A DNA stretch of 64,000 nt from Oegoconia quadripuncta (GCA_949316235.1 OX438744.1:24601578-24665577); one strand, 5' to 3'; counted from the first letter of the stretch, positions 48,898 through 61,400 are shown. A program made the numbers and translations. The notes: generated from the sequence alone by a model not told the origin.

Positions 48898-50442
48898 TTG
48901 AAAAAAAATATTTCGAGTATCGAGACTATCGACGAATACATGTGGCAACATCGCCTAATAGAATGCGACGTTGCCATTCCGCCCGAGAAACACGCAACTG
49001 GATTTAAGTTATTCGGTGCTAAAGGCGGAGTCAGCAAGGTACGGGATCGTGGCTGGATCAACTAAATGTGCAAAGAGGTGTTTATATATATATATATATA
49101 TATAGATATCCCTTTGGGCACTTTGTGGCTCCAACGTGCCGTATAGGTAGTAATTATTTGATCCATTTTCACAAGTTGATCCGGGTGTCTTTTGTTGATC
49201 CAATGCCAGCTGACCATAAATATGTAGCTCCGTTTGGAGCCACAAGTGTCACGATGAGTAATAATAATAATTAAGGGATTTTTATACAAATCTACCTTTT
49301 TGGCGTCTGAGCAGTTGTTGATCCAATTCAAATGGGCCAATCAGGGCGCAGCATTTGCCAAGTCCTTCCTCATTGGCAGGTTTGGGCTAATATTACTGGC
49401 TACAGTAACTTAATAATGTCTACCTAGTATTTCTAATTCTCCTCAAAGTAGTAGAGAACCTTTCCTTAAAAAAAGGAAAACTCACAAGAAATCATCCAGG
49501 TACAGAAAGTTGAATTCTTAAAATGTTGGGTTTGCAAAAAGTTGAATTTGCGGTATGTTGAATCTAAAAATGTTGAATTTGCATAAAGTTGAAATCTCTA
49601 AAAGTCGAAATTGCATAAAGTTGAATTTGCAGCTTGTTGAATCCAAAGATGTTGAATTTGCATAAGGTTGAATTTGCTGTACATTTTGTGTCGCTCACGA
49701 CTTGAACAGGATTGGTCAGAAATAGCGGAAGCCCACGACTTCGACGATTTCGATGTCCACAATATGGAGGACATATTAGTCTGGAGTAACGTGACTCCAG
49801 GTCAAACCGCAATACTTGTTATTTTTTTGGACGGGACTCTTTCCTTTTGTAACAACGTTACTGAGCGAGTGAAGAGATAGTATACAAAGGTGCAACAGCC
49901 ACAGCGGAGTGGAGCGAGTGAACTAGAAGATGATGCTCGAGTGATTAGTGAACTAGCGAAATATGTATGACGCATTGGCTACAACTGAGTGTACAAAGTG
50001 GTATACGAGACAGCGATGGACTAGAGTGGAGTGCAGCGAATTACCCATGGAAGACGCATCGTTTACAGAAAATGCCATGAGAAAAGAACCAGAGGATGGT
50101 GACGCAATAACCACAGCAGAATGGAGCGATTGGTAAACTAAGGGACAAAATAACGACTACAGCGAAGTGCAACCAGTGAAAACTGGTACACCACTCACTC
50201 CACTCTCCTTTAGCTGTCGCGTTGTCATGTACTGCTTTTTCACTTGCTCCACTCCGTTGTAGCTGTTGCTTTGCCATTCAGTTGTTCTTCACTCACAGCA
50301 CTTTGCTGTAGTCGCTACATCGTCCTCTATTGGTTTACTTGTCTTTCCTCTCCACTTGCTATTGCATTGTCATTCTCTGAACGACATGATACACTGAATA
50401 ACAACGCAATAGCTACAGAAGAGTAAAGTAAGTGGTGAACCA

Positions 50443-50810
50443 GTGGACGACGACGCAGCGGTTACAGCTGAGTGCAGCAAATAGTGAATCGCCGGACGAC
50501 GACGCAGCGGGTACAGCGGAGTGTAGCAAATGGTGAATCACCGGACGACGACGCAGCGGTTACAGCAGAGTGCAGCAAATAGTAAATCACCGAACGACGA
50601 CGCAGCGGTTATAGCGGAGTGCAGCAAATATTGAATCAGCGGACGACGACGCAGCGGTTATAGCGGAGTGCAGCAAATATTGAATCAGCGGACGACGACG
50701 CAGCGGTTATAGCGGAGTGCAGCAAATATTGAATCACCGGACGACGACGCAGCGGGTACAGCGGAGTGCAGCAAATAGTGAATCACCGGACGAGGACGCA
50801 GCGGTTACAA
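50443..50810. repeat. 49-bp minisatellite, 7 units plus a partial (unit 2)
   Basis: Same period as 44852-45170. It has an extra unit near the 3' side (a cagcgggtacagc variant), consistent with unequal exchange or slippage. Confidence 0.93.
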
Positions 50811-51559
50811 TGAACTAAGAAGAACCAACAATTACAAAGGAGTGAAATAATGAAAAGTATACGAGACGACGCAGTACCTATAAATGCGTGGAGCGACTGA
50901 ATAAGCAGTCGCTCCACTCATCTGTACAAATGAAAGTGCTTGTGTTTATTTTGTTGATTTCGAATAAAAAACTTTAATGTTGATCGAAAGAGATTTTATT
51001 TTCATTTTCGAAAAATAATAAAGTCATTATTGTAGTGTTGATGTTTACAATAGAAAAAAGACAATGGTAACTCGCAAAGAGTCATTCATAATCATCTCAT
51101 AAATGTAAGTAGGTGCTGGACGAAAGGGGCTTTTAATATCTAATCAACCCTAAAATAGTAAAACTTCAGCTATTTCACTGTTATTTATCCATCATTTTCA
51201 TTAAAAAATAATGAAACAGCTATTATTTTTTGCACGATCGGAGTGTGGTGCAATGGTATTAATTATAAGAAAATTTATTTCAAAAAACAAACGGTTACAT
51301 CGGAAAACATTGTTACTCAAAATATACCACTTATATAAATAAACCATTGTTTCCCTTATGCTAAAACACAATATGGAATTCAATGCAGTCTTATGCATTT
51401 TTTCTTGTCTAAGTTTTGTGAACAAGAATTGTGGCTAGCATTAATAAAAAACTAAAAATAATTGTTATCTTGAGTACTTCGAGCTCTTTTCAGCTGAAAT
51501 AGACTTTTCCGAGAAGCCCAATAAAATGAAATTGTACACGCGCCAGCTAGTTTTGAGAT

Positions 51560-53790
51560 TAATGTGTATAAAAATTGCAACACAACCTTACCATCATTAG
51601 TTCTGCTTGACACTGATTGCTCGGAGGTAGAAAATCTTCTTATGAGACTAGACTCGGATAGTGCCCCAGGCTGGGACAATATACCAACCAAATTCTTAAA
51701 AACAGTAAAATTACAGATAATACCTATTATTTGTGACCTTTTTAATCTATGCCTAGAGAATGGTGTGTTCCCGAGAACCTTTAAAAAGTCCATAGTAACA
51801 CCAGTTTTCAAGAATGGGGACAGAGACGATGTAAATAATTACCGCCCAATTTCGGTACTGCCAGCCACTTCAAAAATCTTTGAAAAAATCTTAAATACTA
51901 GATTAATCGGTTTCTTAAATAAAAATAACATCTTGGCGACAGACAATATGGATTCAGGCAGGGCACATCAACTGAAGACGCTCTTCTCGCATTAAGTTCT
52001 CTTATTGTTGAGAAAATGGATACTGAAAAGAAATGTTTAACAGTATTCTTAGACCTAAAAAAAGCGTTTGACACCGTCTCTATCCCGATTTTACTAAATA
52101 AACTGGAAAGAATCGGTGTCAGAGGCACTGCACTTGCAATTTTTCAGAGTTACCTTAATCAGCGCACACAATGTGTCAAGGTTGGTAATGTCATTAGTGA
52201 GGAGAGGGATATAACTATTGGCGTACCCCAGGGAAGTGTTCTTGGACCAACTCTCTTCCTAATATACATAAACGACCTTTGCAGTAAAATAATTAATCAT
52301 GGAAAAATATTTTCTTATGCAGATGACACAGCCATTGTCTTTTACGGGGACACATGGGAAGAAGTATTTCAGTATGCTGAGGAGGGTTTGATTGAAATTG
52401 GCAATTGGCTGAAAATTAACCTGCTGACATTAAATACTGGAAAAACAAATTACATTTGTTTTTCCATATATAATTCGTCACAACCCTCATCTAATCTCAG
52501 TATTAGGACTCATTCTGAGCGTCACGGTGTTAACGCAACGTGTAGTTGCCCTGTATTAGAGAGAGTTGATCACACCAAATACTTGGGAGTGAAGATTGAC
52601 CAGAAACTAAATTGGCACCAACATTTGGATTTAATCTCCAGTCGACTCAGAAAGCTCATTTGGATATTCAAAATACTAAGACACGTCTGCACAAAAGAGC
52701 TTTTAATAAAAATTTATCTAGCACTCGGTCAATCTTTATTGGTGTATTGCATCCCAGCATGGGGCGGCTCCAACAAAACAAAATTTCTGGAACTGGAGAG
52801 GACTCAAAGAGCTCTTCTCAAAGTTATGTTTTTTAAACCTTTTAGATTTCCAACTTCAGAACTTTACTCATTCTGCAATGTGATGACTGTCAGACAATTG
52901 GCAATTATGTACAATATTATTAAACGACATAAAAGTCTTACCTACAGACCTATCACATCAACTGGGAGAAGGATTCCTAACGTCATCAGTGCTATTCCTA
53001 CTAAAACTAAATATGCACGTAAACAGTTCAATTTTTGGTCTGCTCACTTATATAATAAAATAAACCGAAATATTAATATCTACTCCAAAACTTCATTTGA
53101 AGTCAAAAAGGCACTAACGGAATGGCTAAAGACATTAAATTATCAAGAGACTGAAGCCATTGGATCGATATAAATTCCTTTACATTAATAACACAAGTTG
53201 TAATGGTGCTCAACTAAAACCATAAGTATTCCTTTTTAAATATTTTTAAATATTTATAAATGTAGGTGTCAGCATATTCTGCAGATGTGGAGGGAAGTGG
53301 AGAAATTTTCACTGCTTCCTTCTGAACCCAAGGATGACATCCGTATGGCATGTGCAGATACCATCTAGTACCTACCCTTTACAGAAAAACTAATTTATCT
53401 CTGCAGATAGCCAAATTCAGAAATTTTATCCTTTACGTTTTGTATCTTATGCAATTCCTTACTCACTTATAACTTTAAAATAAAATATTATACATAAATA
53501 CACACACATACATAAACACACACACACATACATAAATACATACACGCACGCACACCGACACATATCTGACCAAGTAACCTCTCATATTATATTTACAACT
53601 CACATAAGCAACTAATCCAGGTTTTCAATTTCAATTAAGCATTAAGTAAAAATCTTATGTAAAATGTACAAGAATGAAGAGCAGAGTATCCTAACACAAG
53701 TTTTAAGAAGCTTAACAGGATACTCTCACAATTGTGTACAAGATTGTTATGCTTGAATGAAAATAAATATTTTGAATTTTTTGAATTTTT
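51560..53790 (+). mobile_element. 5'-truncated CR1/Jockey-like LINE within unit 2
   Basis: Counterpart of 46150-48390, with the same truncation point and 3' tail, so it was duplicated with the unit and not inserted twice. Confidence 0.85.
51564..53173 (+). pseudogene. LINE reverse transcriptase broken by one base (unit 2)
   Basis: It reads LLDTDCSEVENLLMRLDSD at the N-terminal side. A lost base near 51939 (ttggcgacagac against ttggcagacagac in unit 1) shifts the frame before the RQYGFRQ block. The frame resumes and is open from 52016 (MDTEKKCLTVFLDLKKAFD) to 53173, with YADD and the thumb intact. Confidence 0.9.
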
Positions 53791-54673
53791 GAACTTGTAT
53801 TTAATTCAAAGGAAATTTTGCGCAAAGGCCTAAAGGGCGCGGAGTGCGGTGTACGGTGCTCCCCCCGTGCCTCCACCGTTACAACCTAGGCGGATCTTAC
53901 AATATATGGAGAATTGCGAATATAAAATATCCAGACTAGGTATAATAATTGATCGACCGTTACGGTATTACCTATTCGGATCAAAATAAGTATTACTGGA
54001 AGTACGAGTATATAAATGGATCAACACAAGTAATTGATTTTTGAAATACAACTCAGAGCCAAAAAGTCTTCGTGCGTTTAAAAAATTTAGCCGTTACGGA
54101 TCCACTATTGCATGAAATTTACGGTACGTAAAAGTTACGGTATCGGTACCTACCAATTCGGATCAAAATAAGTATTACTGGAAGTGTGAGTATATAAATG
54201 GATCAACACAAGTAATTGATTTTTGGAATACAAATAAGAGCCAAAAAGTCTTCGTGCGTTTAAAAAATTTAGCCGTTACGGATCCACTATTGCATGAAAT
54301 TGTTGAAAAAAAATATTTCGAGTATCGAGACTATCGACGAATACATGTGGCAACATCGCCTAATAGAATGCGACGTTGCCTTTCCGCCCGAGAAACACGC
54401 AACTGGATTTAAGTTATTCGGTGCTAAAGGCGGAGTCAGCAAGGTACAGGATCGTGGCTAGATCAACTAAGTGTGCAAAGAGGTGTTTATATGAAGATAG
54501 AACATTTTACCTTAACCCCCTTTCTTTCTCTAAAGGCCACCATTATTAAGAAAGAAAGGGACGTAAGTGAGCGAGTCAATTCTCCGGGATCACTTATGAA
54601 TAAAGAAATGCGGCCTCCACGATAACAAACTAGTTATAAAACTTGCAACCGATACATACTCGTATATAACACT

Positions 54674-55033
54674 TAAGGTCTTAGCATACGTGACGTGTGT
54701 ATTCTCGTGCCGGACGGAACGGGACGATTTTTTGACATCGTTGCATTTGATAACAGCAATAAAATACACGTGGCGAGAAACACGGGCGGAACGGGACGGC
54801 AATAGAAAAAACATCGTTATGGCATCTTCTTCATCTAATGCTACGGCAACCATTGCTAGTTCTTCAAAAGTAAAATCGAACATTTTGTGCTGAAATATGG
54901 TTGCAGCACTAGCACGACTATCGTTGAACACCGTCACTGTACGTATGTTTTAAAACCACTTTCACGTTAGGAACTATACCCGTCCCGTCTCCGTTCCGTC
55001 CGAGAAATTACCCGTCACGTATGCTAAGACCTT
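54674..55033. mobile_element. Palindromic MITE with aaggtcttagcatacgtgac ends
   Basis: The left end taaggtcttagcatacgtga and right end tcacgtatgctaagaccttt are inverted. Inside, gtgccggacggaacgggac is mirrored by gtcccgtctccgttccgtcc. No convincing ORF. Confidence 0.87.
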
Positions 55034-55427
55034 TAATTGGAAAAAATGTCTATCTGCGGTTCTAACTTTAATTTTAAAACTGGCGGACTAGCATAATATA
55101 TAAAATTGTGTAGAATATGAAGCATTGTTCAACTTTAACTGACAGTTATCAATCATATGATTGATGGATGCCTCTGCATAAGGGAAATATGGCATTCTCC
55201 TTTCAAATGTCTATACCACAGATGCATAAATCTATCAGTCTGTGGTCTATACAAAATTTTAGAAACCAAAGGGGATTATATTAAAAAGATAATTTCACGA
55301 TAACGCTACTTAGCGCTTTAAATTTAGCAGTAAAAATGGTTCCATGATGACACTTTGAACATATCAGAATGGATCGTTTGCACTTTGAAGCACTTAACTT
55401 TGCAAGATAAGGTGAGTGACAAACTGT
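55034..55427. other. Intergenic, nothing recognised
   Basis: No shared repeats or coding motifs. Confidence 0.4.
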
Positions 55428-55768
55428 TAGGCCCGTATTAATAAACCATTCTCAAGATTGAGAACAGTCTTGTGACCGGTCTCAAGTAAACGTGTTGATT
55501 AATAAACTTAACTTGAGACCAGAAACGCACGTGAATACTCAAGCAATACTCACTTGAGAGGTGCGCGTATTAATAAACTAAACTCAAGACCATCATTCAT
55601 TCGTCGCTGAGGCGAATACTTGAGAAGTGATCTCAGCTGAGTAGACCTCAAGATTGGTCTATAAATTAGCACGGAGCTTGAAATAGCGTCAACTGCTTAA
55701 GACGCATCTCGTGTGTGTGATACAGCCTCAAGACTTGTAGTGAGAATGGTTTCTTAATACGGGCCTTA
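55428..55768. mobile_element. Palindromic MITE, cccgtattaataaacc family, copy 4
   Basis: Ends taggcccgtattaataaacc and ggtttcttaatacgggcctt are inverted. Same orientation and interior as copy 1 (40916-41267). Confidence 0.87.
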
Positions 55769-56147
55769 GATTACGTATCGAGAGATCAACGAGCGCGCAA
55801 ATGCCATAATTGAATTGTAGGCATTGCAATGTTCTTTTTCCCTCAGACATGTAATTTTGTTTGGAAACATTAAAATGGAAACCATTTCTTTTTCAGTTGA
55901 AATTATCTTATTATATCTTAGCTTCTGCAATATTTACAATACAAAAATTAACCTTTTTCACACATTGGTACATTTATTTTTCTTTAATTGGACAAATATG
56001 AGCCAAATAAGAGACATGCTGGAAAGTAATCGATTGTTGAATTAATGACCGAGTTTAAAACATTTCGTTACATTCACCACATATTCATAGTAAACTTTTG
56101 TTTAGGAAACAAAGTTGTATCAACATATTGCTGAGTTGTACGTCTAG

Positions 56148-56330
56148 AGGTCGCGGATTCGAATCCCGTAAGGGTCTTTTGTATGAAGAATATGAACATG
56201 TGTACCCGAGTTAATATATTGACAAAAGAAAGTATTCATATATTTTATCAACCGTCTGGTAACCATAACATAAGCCTAGTTGCTTAGGTGGAACTAGATG
56301 TCGCTGTATGTCCAGGGATGTTTATTTATT
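56148..56330 (+). mobile_element. SINE family B copy
   Basis: Contains the B box GGATTCGAATCCCGTAAGG and the body ending cataagcctagttgcttagg, then aactagatgtcgctgtatgt. Confidence 0.75.
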
Positions 56331-56519
56331 ACTTGATAACAGTATGTTCTCAACTATTCGGCCGAATTGACGTTGTTTATAAACAAGGATGATAATGATA
56401 CCGGGTGGCACACGCTTAATTAGTCTATCTTTCCTAAAGTCTATCCTTTTCTGACGACGAGCACACAAAAAGGATGACATGACAATTTAGACCTGTCACT
56501 TTTAAGAAATCATAACCTC

Positions 56520-56942
56520 AAATGGCCCCTATTACAGAATTTGTCTTTGTCTTGTCTTTGCACAAACATACAGCGCCATCTAGGTTATACAGGTTCACAG
56601 TAAGCATCTAGCCTTGTGTTATGGATACCAGATGGTTGATAAACTACACAAATACATATTTTTTTTGTAAATAAATACAAGTATAAATGAAAAACATCCA
56701 TAACTCGGGAACACATGTCTGTATTCATCATACAAACATATGCCCCTAACGGGATTCGAACCCGCGACCATTTGGTATAGTAGCACAGTTTCTAACCACT
56801 ACACCAAACAGGGCGTCTATGCTACTCAAGCAGAATGCTCCACTTGAAGACAGTTAACAGCGCAATGTAACGTGTATAGCGGCATACATATGCTCAAGCG
56901 CAGATCTACGCATGAGCAACATTATCAAATACGGGCCTTAGG
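56520..56942. mobile_element. Short MITE split by a SINE B insertion
   Basis: The left end tggcccctattacagaattt and right end caacattatcaaatacgggc, then ctta, match the ends of 35300-35452. The middle is interrupted by SINE B at about 56545-56815. Confidence 0.65.
56545..56815 (-). mobile_element. SINE family B copy, nested
   Basis: The reverse complement has the head ggtgtagtggttagaaactg, B box GGGTTCGAATCCCGTTAGG, body gttatggatgtttttcattt and 3' end ctagatggcgctgtatgttt. Confidence 0.82.
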
Positions 56943-57377
56943 TGTCATATCTACACGTAGTCTCTCAAAACTTTGAGGATGCCGATTTAGAAGAACTAAA
57001 ATGACAGGATTGAAATAGTTACATAATCAAAAAAGGATAGACTAACCCTGAATATAGTTTGTGTGCGAACCTAACACCAATTTGCTCAAGATTAGTTTAC
57101 TATGAATACGTGGCTTAAGAGCCCTATCACACGACGTCTGAGCGCAGGCGATATAGCCGCGACAAAGAACAATATGTCAAAAAGTCCTGGCGATAATACA
57201 ACGACTATACTGTGGTTTTCGTTACAATCAAAAAAGTTTTAATTCGTAAGTTAACAAAAAAAAGCATTCTGAAAACGTCTTTACAGTATGGAATTTCACG
57301 AGGCAGACTGTTTAATTATTTTTTTTATTTAAATAACTATTTTTACAATTAATGATTGGACAAAGCAACGAAAAAAC

Positions 57378-57550
57378 AGATTGAATAATAGAGCGGTTTA
57401 GTCCATGCATTCTTATCTCTAAATAATCAGAAATTCATCCTTAAATTATAAAATAATTTAAAAGCAACTTTTGAATGTCTACATAAACATTATTATAAAA
57501 GTGTATACATTGTCCTTTAAGTTCATTTTTATCTTATCTTTATTGTACAC
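57378..57550 (-). mobile_element. LINE 3' region fragment
   Basis: It matches 61325-61545 in order: agagcggtttagtccatgca, atcagaaattcat, ttttgaatgtctacataaac, attataaaagtgtatacatt. Confidence 0.6.
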
Positions 57551-57725
57551 AAAATTGTTATAGAAATATGCATTGCATATAAAATGCACAAAGGTGAGCT
57601 TAACTCCGATAGAGTTTTCTACCAGCAAACCTTAGAGATACATAGTGTTTATTAGATTGGGCAGAAAATAGTGTATTACAAAATTTGAAAATTATTTTAG
57701 GAAATATAAATAATAGTAATATTAA

Positions 57726-57940
57726 GGGCGTCCCACGCCTATGCCACATGGAGGGAAAGTACCTTGAATATTGCATTTGTGACACTTTAATTATTAACAG
57801 TACGGACGGTAATTTTTTTTTCTTTAAAAATCTATGAATACAGTTTAAATTGTTTTTTAAATTAAAACAACGTCTTCTTTCAGTAAAATGTTCAATCTAC
57901 AATATTCAAGGTACTTTCCCTCCATCTGGCATAGGCGAGC
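57726..57940. mobile_element. Short relative of the 9258-10294 element
   Basis: The ends gggcgtcccacgcctatgcc and tccatctggcataggcg, plus aaaatctatgaatacagttt and cgtcttctttcagtaaaatg, match the arms of the longer element. No transposase remnant. Confidence 0.85.
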
Positions 57941-58312
57941 GTGTATTACATTATATTACATTACACAATGTTATTTGCCGCAACTATATCGCCTACGCTC
58001 AAAAATACGGCGTGTAATTCAATTAATTAATCAAGGAAGGCATTATTTGGCATACAAACACGATTTTTTCAATTCTCTATTTACAAATTCATAAAAATAA
58101 ATTCATGACAAATCTGTTAGAAATAAATTACAATAAAGACTGCCGACAAGCCAGAATAACTTAAATATAAAACAATGGTTGTAATAATTCAACATATCTC
58201 AGAGTATTTAAATACAGTTTACCTACAAATATGTTACGAAATAGTGAAAAAATGTATAAACTTGGCTAATGTAACTATTTATTTGTAAAATGACTTAGTA
58301 TTATCACATGTT

Positions 58313-58432
58313 TCATCTCTTTCCCTTTGAGACAGCAATGTAATCTTGCACTTTCGTTTGGAACTCTGTCTTATTCTTTTTATACATCTCCGCTGCTTCA
58401 ATGTTGAGGGGATCTTCGAAATTTAGGAGATC
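58313..58432 (-). CDS. UBE2F: UBE2F exon 3 and stop codon
   Basis: It encodes [39 protein letters not shown] and TGA. The acceptor is ttttttag on the - strand. An AATAAA on the - strand lies about 30 bases past the stop (58278-58283). Confidence 0.95.
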   Translation of the reverse strand, partial: DLLNFEDPLNIEAAEMYKKNKTEFQTKVQDYIAVSKGKR

Positions 58433-61400
58433 CTAAAAAAAAAATTGTTCTTAACAAAAACCATGTAACTAATCACACAATAAGGTTAGCCGGACCGGGG
58501 TGCAGAGTGAGTCGTGAGTAGAACACATTGGCATGGATCAAAATATTTACTTTGAAGAAAAAAATTTTCGATACAAAAAAAAATATTTTTTTTTGTGTAC
58601 AACGATTTTGTAATTGAACTCAATCACACCTGATGTTAAGTGAAGATGAGGTCAATGGAAGCGTACTGACCCGGAAACCCCAACACATTTGGGGGACTGA
58701 CTATCTTATCTCTGACAACCATGATATTTACCCATGGAAACGTTTTCTGTTCGCAATACCTAATAATAATAACCCCTAATTCAGCGTAGAAACTATAAAT
58801 ATATACTTGAACATGCACACAGCGCTATTTAGTTCCACACTCAGCAATTAGGCTTGTATTATGGATACCAGATGCAAATACTTTTTTTAAACATACAAAA
58901 AATACAATAGCCCTTCGGCGGAAAGTAAAGTGAAAAGGGGCTTAAGGTACTACACTCATTTGGGAATACCATTCAATGTGTACGTCTCAGGGCCAGGGCT
59001 GGATCGAGAATTTTGCCAGTTACTCACTCTAAAATCATCGGGGTTACAAATGATTTCGTTTTAAGAAAATTTGGAGGATGTTACCTATGTCCACATACAG
59101 CAACCATATACTCGAACTTCTAATGCCCAGGCCCTACCTTGTATAGATACATAATCCCATAGCTGTGGGTTGTGTGGAAGAGATCGCTTTTAGTGATAAG
59201 ACCGCCTAATTGTGTTCTATTGGTATCATCAAAAATTATTGTAAATTATTTTGTGGAATAAAGAGTATTTGTATTGAATATACTCGTAACCTTTAATGTT
59301 GTAGGTATATACTCGTAACCTTTAGACATTATTTTATAGATTACTTACTAGTTCTGTGCGAAATTAGTGCCAAATAGTGCCCAAAGGAACAAAGTTTGGA
59401 GTTATCCAATATTATAAGTGAGTTTTCTGGGGTCACGTGTTGCTGGAATCTTCATTCTTATACGCAGAGACTGCTTTACTTATGATTATAATTTGTCTCA
59501 AAAAACTGTGCATAAATAGTTATTCAAAACAACGAAGTTATTTAGATGTCATTGTGAAAATGGGCAGCGCAGATGACATACGGATTAAGGTAAGGCAATA
59601 CAAGGTATTAACCGTACTGTACTAATTTATGCACATGGGTAAAGTATGACAATAAAAAGTTACATAATTTCCCGAAACATGCTAAAACGGAATGTAGTAT
59701 GAATGCATGACATCATAAAAAGTTTGATAATATATGTTGGTTGACATGTTGGATAAGTGTAGTTCAAGTTTGAATAGATTAGTAGTATTATAAGTTATTT
59801 AAAAACTACCCACAGAAAACTGTTTTAACTAGGTAGGTATAAGAAAATATGGAAGGTAGTCCATCAAATTCACAATTAATAATGAAATATTATAATATAA
59901 AATAATAATAATTAATTTTGTAAAATAAAAACCTTTTTTTTAAAAAAAAAAGAGCAACCTCTCGAGTTTCTTGCTTGTTCTTCTCGGGGGAAAATTGGCT
60001 TTTGAACAAGCAATAGCTTAAAAAATTTTAAATCTGACTATTTTAAGTGTACCCACAAAACAAAGCATTTTTGATTTGATTTGAAATGTTACCAAACCTC
60101 ACTCGGAGGAGAGGGCGTTCAAATGTTTAAAACAACTCACATAACCATTAATTATGTGAGTTATTTAATTTAGATTAAGCAAATACTATCAGTTCAATAA
60201 TTAGTCTTACGGTAAACAGTGAGTTGAGTCCCCATACAACATCCTTGAGTCTTCTTGTAGGTGCCCAGCCGTGTTCATCTATTGATGTCTGCCGTAGCAA
60301 CGATAAGCAGATGTCTCCATCAACGTTGATATTCGGATGCCATAATCTTGTGAGACATTTCACTTTTGGAGGCTGGAAAATACAATATAGAATTGATTAC
60401 GTAATCTTTTTTAAACTGTGTGATTTCAGCAATAGTAAAATCTGTAATTAAATATACGACTAATTATTATTATTAAGAGCCCATAGTGTCCCACTGCTGG
60501 GCAAAGGCCTCCCTCATCTGTTTCCAGTCGTTTTTGTTCTTGGCGAGCACAAACCATCCCTTATTAAAACTGTCAAGCTCGTCTCTCCACCGTTTTCGCA
60601 GTCTGCCACGTTTGCGTCTGGCAGTTGTAGAAGTCCAAATAGTGGACGCATTTGCCCACAAGACTGATATGTATGCAATGCAATCATTTTTAAATTTCTT
60701 GTTGAACTCTCCATTTTATACCTATAGGTTGTAGGCTGCTGGATGGGAAATTGAAGCTGAGAAGATTGAGATAGCATGGTGTGATTGAGATCAAGTGCTA
60801 ACCCATTGTGTATAAAAAAAACCCTTGGATGCATGACCACTAGTGCCACTAGACTGTCAGGGAGCAATTATCTAGACTAACAAAAATTTACCAATTAGCA
60901 CTGGGACTGCAAGGTGAATTATGGTCCAAACCTTTCCCAAATGAGAGGATGCTAGTGTGTACAGTGTAATAGTGTGCACACAAGGCTGTTGATATGAGAA
61001 ACATGACTTAAATCACTGTATAAATGTAAAATGTGCAAAATGTATAAGAATTTGAATTTACACATACATAAACACACACATATACTTGCCTAACAATTCA
61101 AAATTCAAAATTCAAAAATGTTTTATTTCGTAAGTTATAAGAATAACATTTAAAATCGTCATGACATACAGTTATCGCTCATTCACTAGGCAGTCTCCCC
61201 AGAGAAGAATGAGCAAGAAACTCAGGGGTTGCTCTTTTTAAATAAGCCAATACAAATACAATTTGGAATAATTGTTAAATTTATGATTCGACAGAGAAAA
61301 ATAAGAATAGAATTTACTGGATATTGCCGAGCGGTTCATGTCCACGCATTCTTATCATCCAGATAGTCAGAAATTTTATAATAGCCTTTGGCACATAGTT

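Larger units (their letters stand above)
43547..49086. repeat. Tandem compound repeat, unit 1 (~5.5 kb)
   Basis: From atccctttgggcactttgtg to gtgcaaagaggtgtttatat this segment recurs head to tail at 49108-54492, separated only by a (ta)n run. Every subpart is in the same order: hairpin-bearing 5' part, gttgaatttgcata minisatellite, inverted arms, 49-bp minisatellite, stem-loop, LINE remnant, (ca)n, and a duplicated 178-bp segment. Most lines differ by only a few bases. Copy 1 carries two insertions absent from copy 2. Confidence 0.95.
49108..54492. repeat. Tandem compound repeat, unit 2 (~5.4 kb)
   Basis: Second copy of 43547-49086. It lacks both insertions found in unit 1, has one more 49-bp minisatellite unit, a longer gttgaatttgcata array and a shorter (ca)n run. 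Its right edge leads into unrelated sequence (gaagatagaacattttac). Confidence 0.95.
56076..57120. mobile_element. Possible decayed MITE split by later insertions
   Basis: The left sequence cacatattcatagtaaactt, then ttgtttagg, and the right sequence agtttactatgaatacgtgg, then cttaag, are inverted and resemble the ends of 4045-4519. Between them lie two SINE B copies and another MITE. The outer element is an inference from its ends. Confidence 0.45.
57128..58014. mobile_element. Long palindromic element with other repeats inside
   Basis: 57128-57170 (cacacgacgtctgagcgcag, then gcgatatagccgcga) faces the approximate complement at 57972-58014 (gccgcaactatatcgcctac, then gctc and acggcgtgt). A LINE scrap (57378-57550) and a 215-bp MITE (57726-57940) lie within. 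Confidence 0.6.

Noticed and set aside
48900..49070. A possible host exon at each unit's 3' end (GFKLFGAKGGVSKVRDRGWI)
   Set aside because: Open for only a few dozen codons, no family recognised, and not linked to neighbouring exons. Treated as part of the repeat.
43547..54492. LTR retrotransposon or Polinton interpretation of the tandem unit
   Set aside because: No terminal repeats bounding a gag-pol region, no integrase, protease or polymerase B. The only RT is of LINE type and is a separate family with a solo copy elsewhere.
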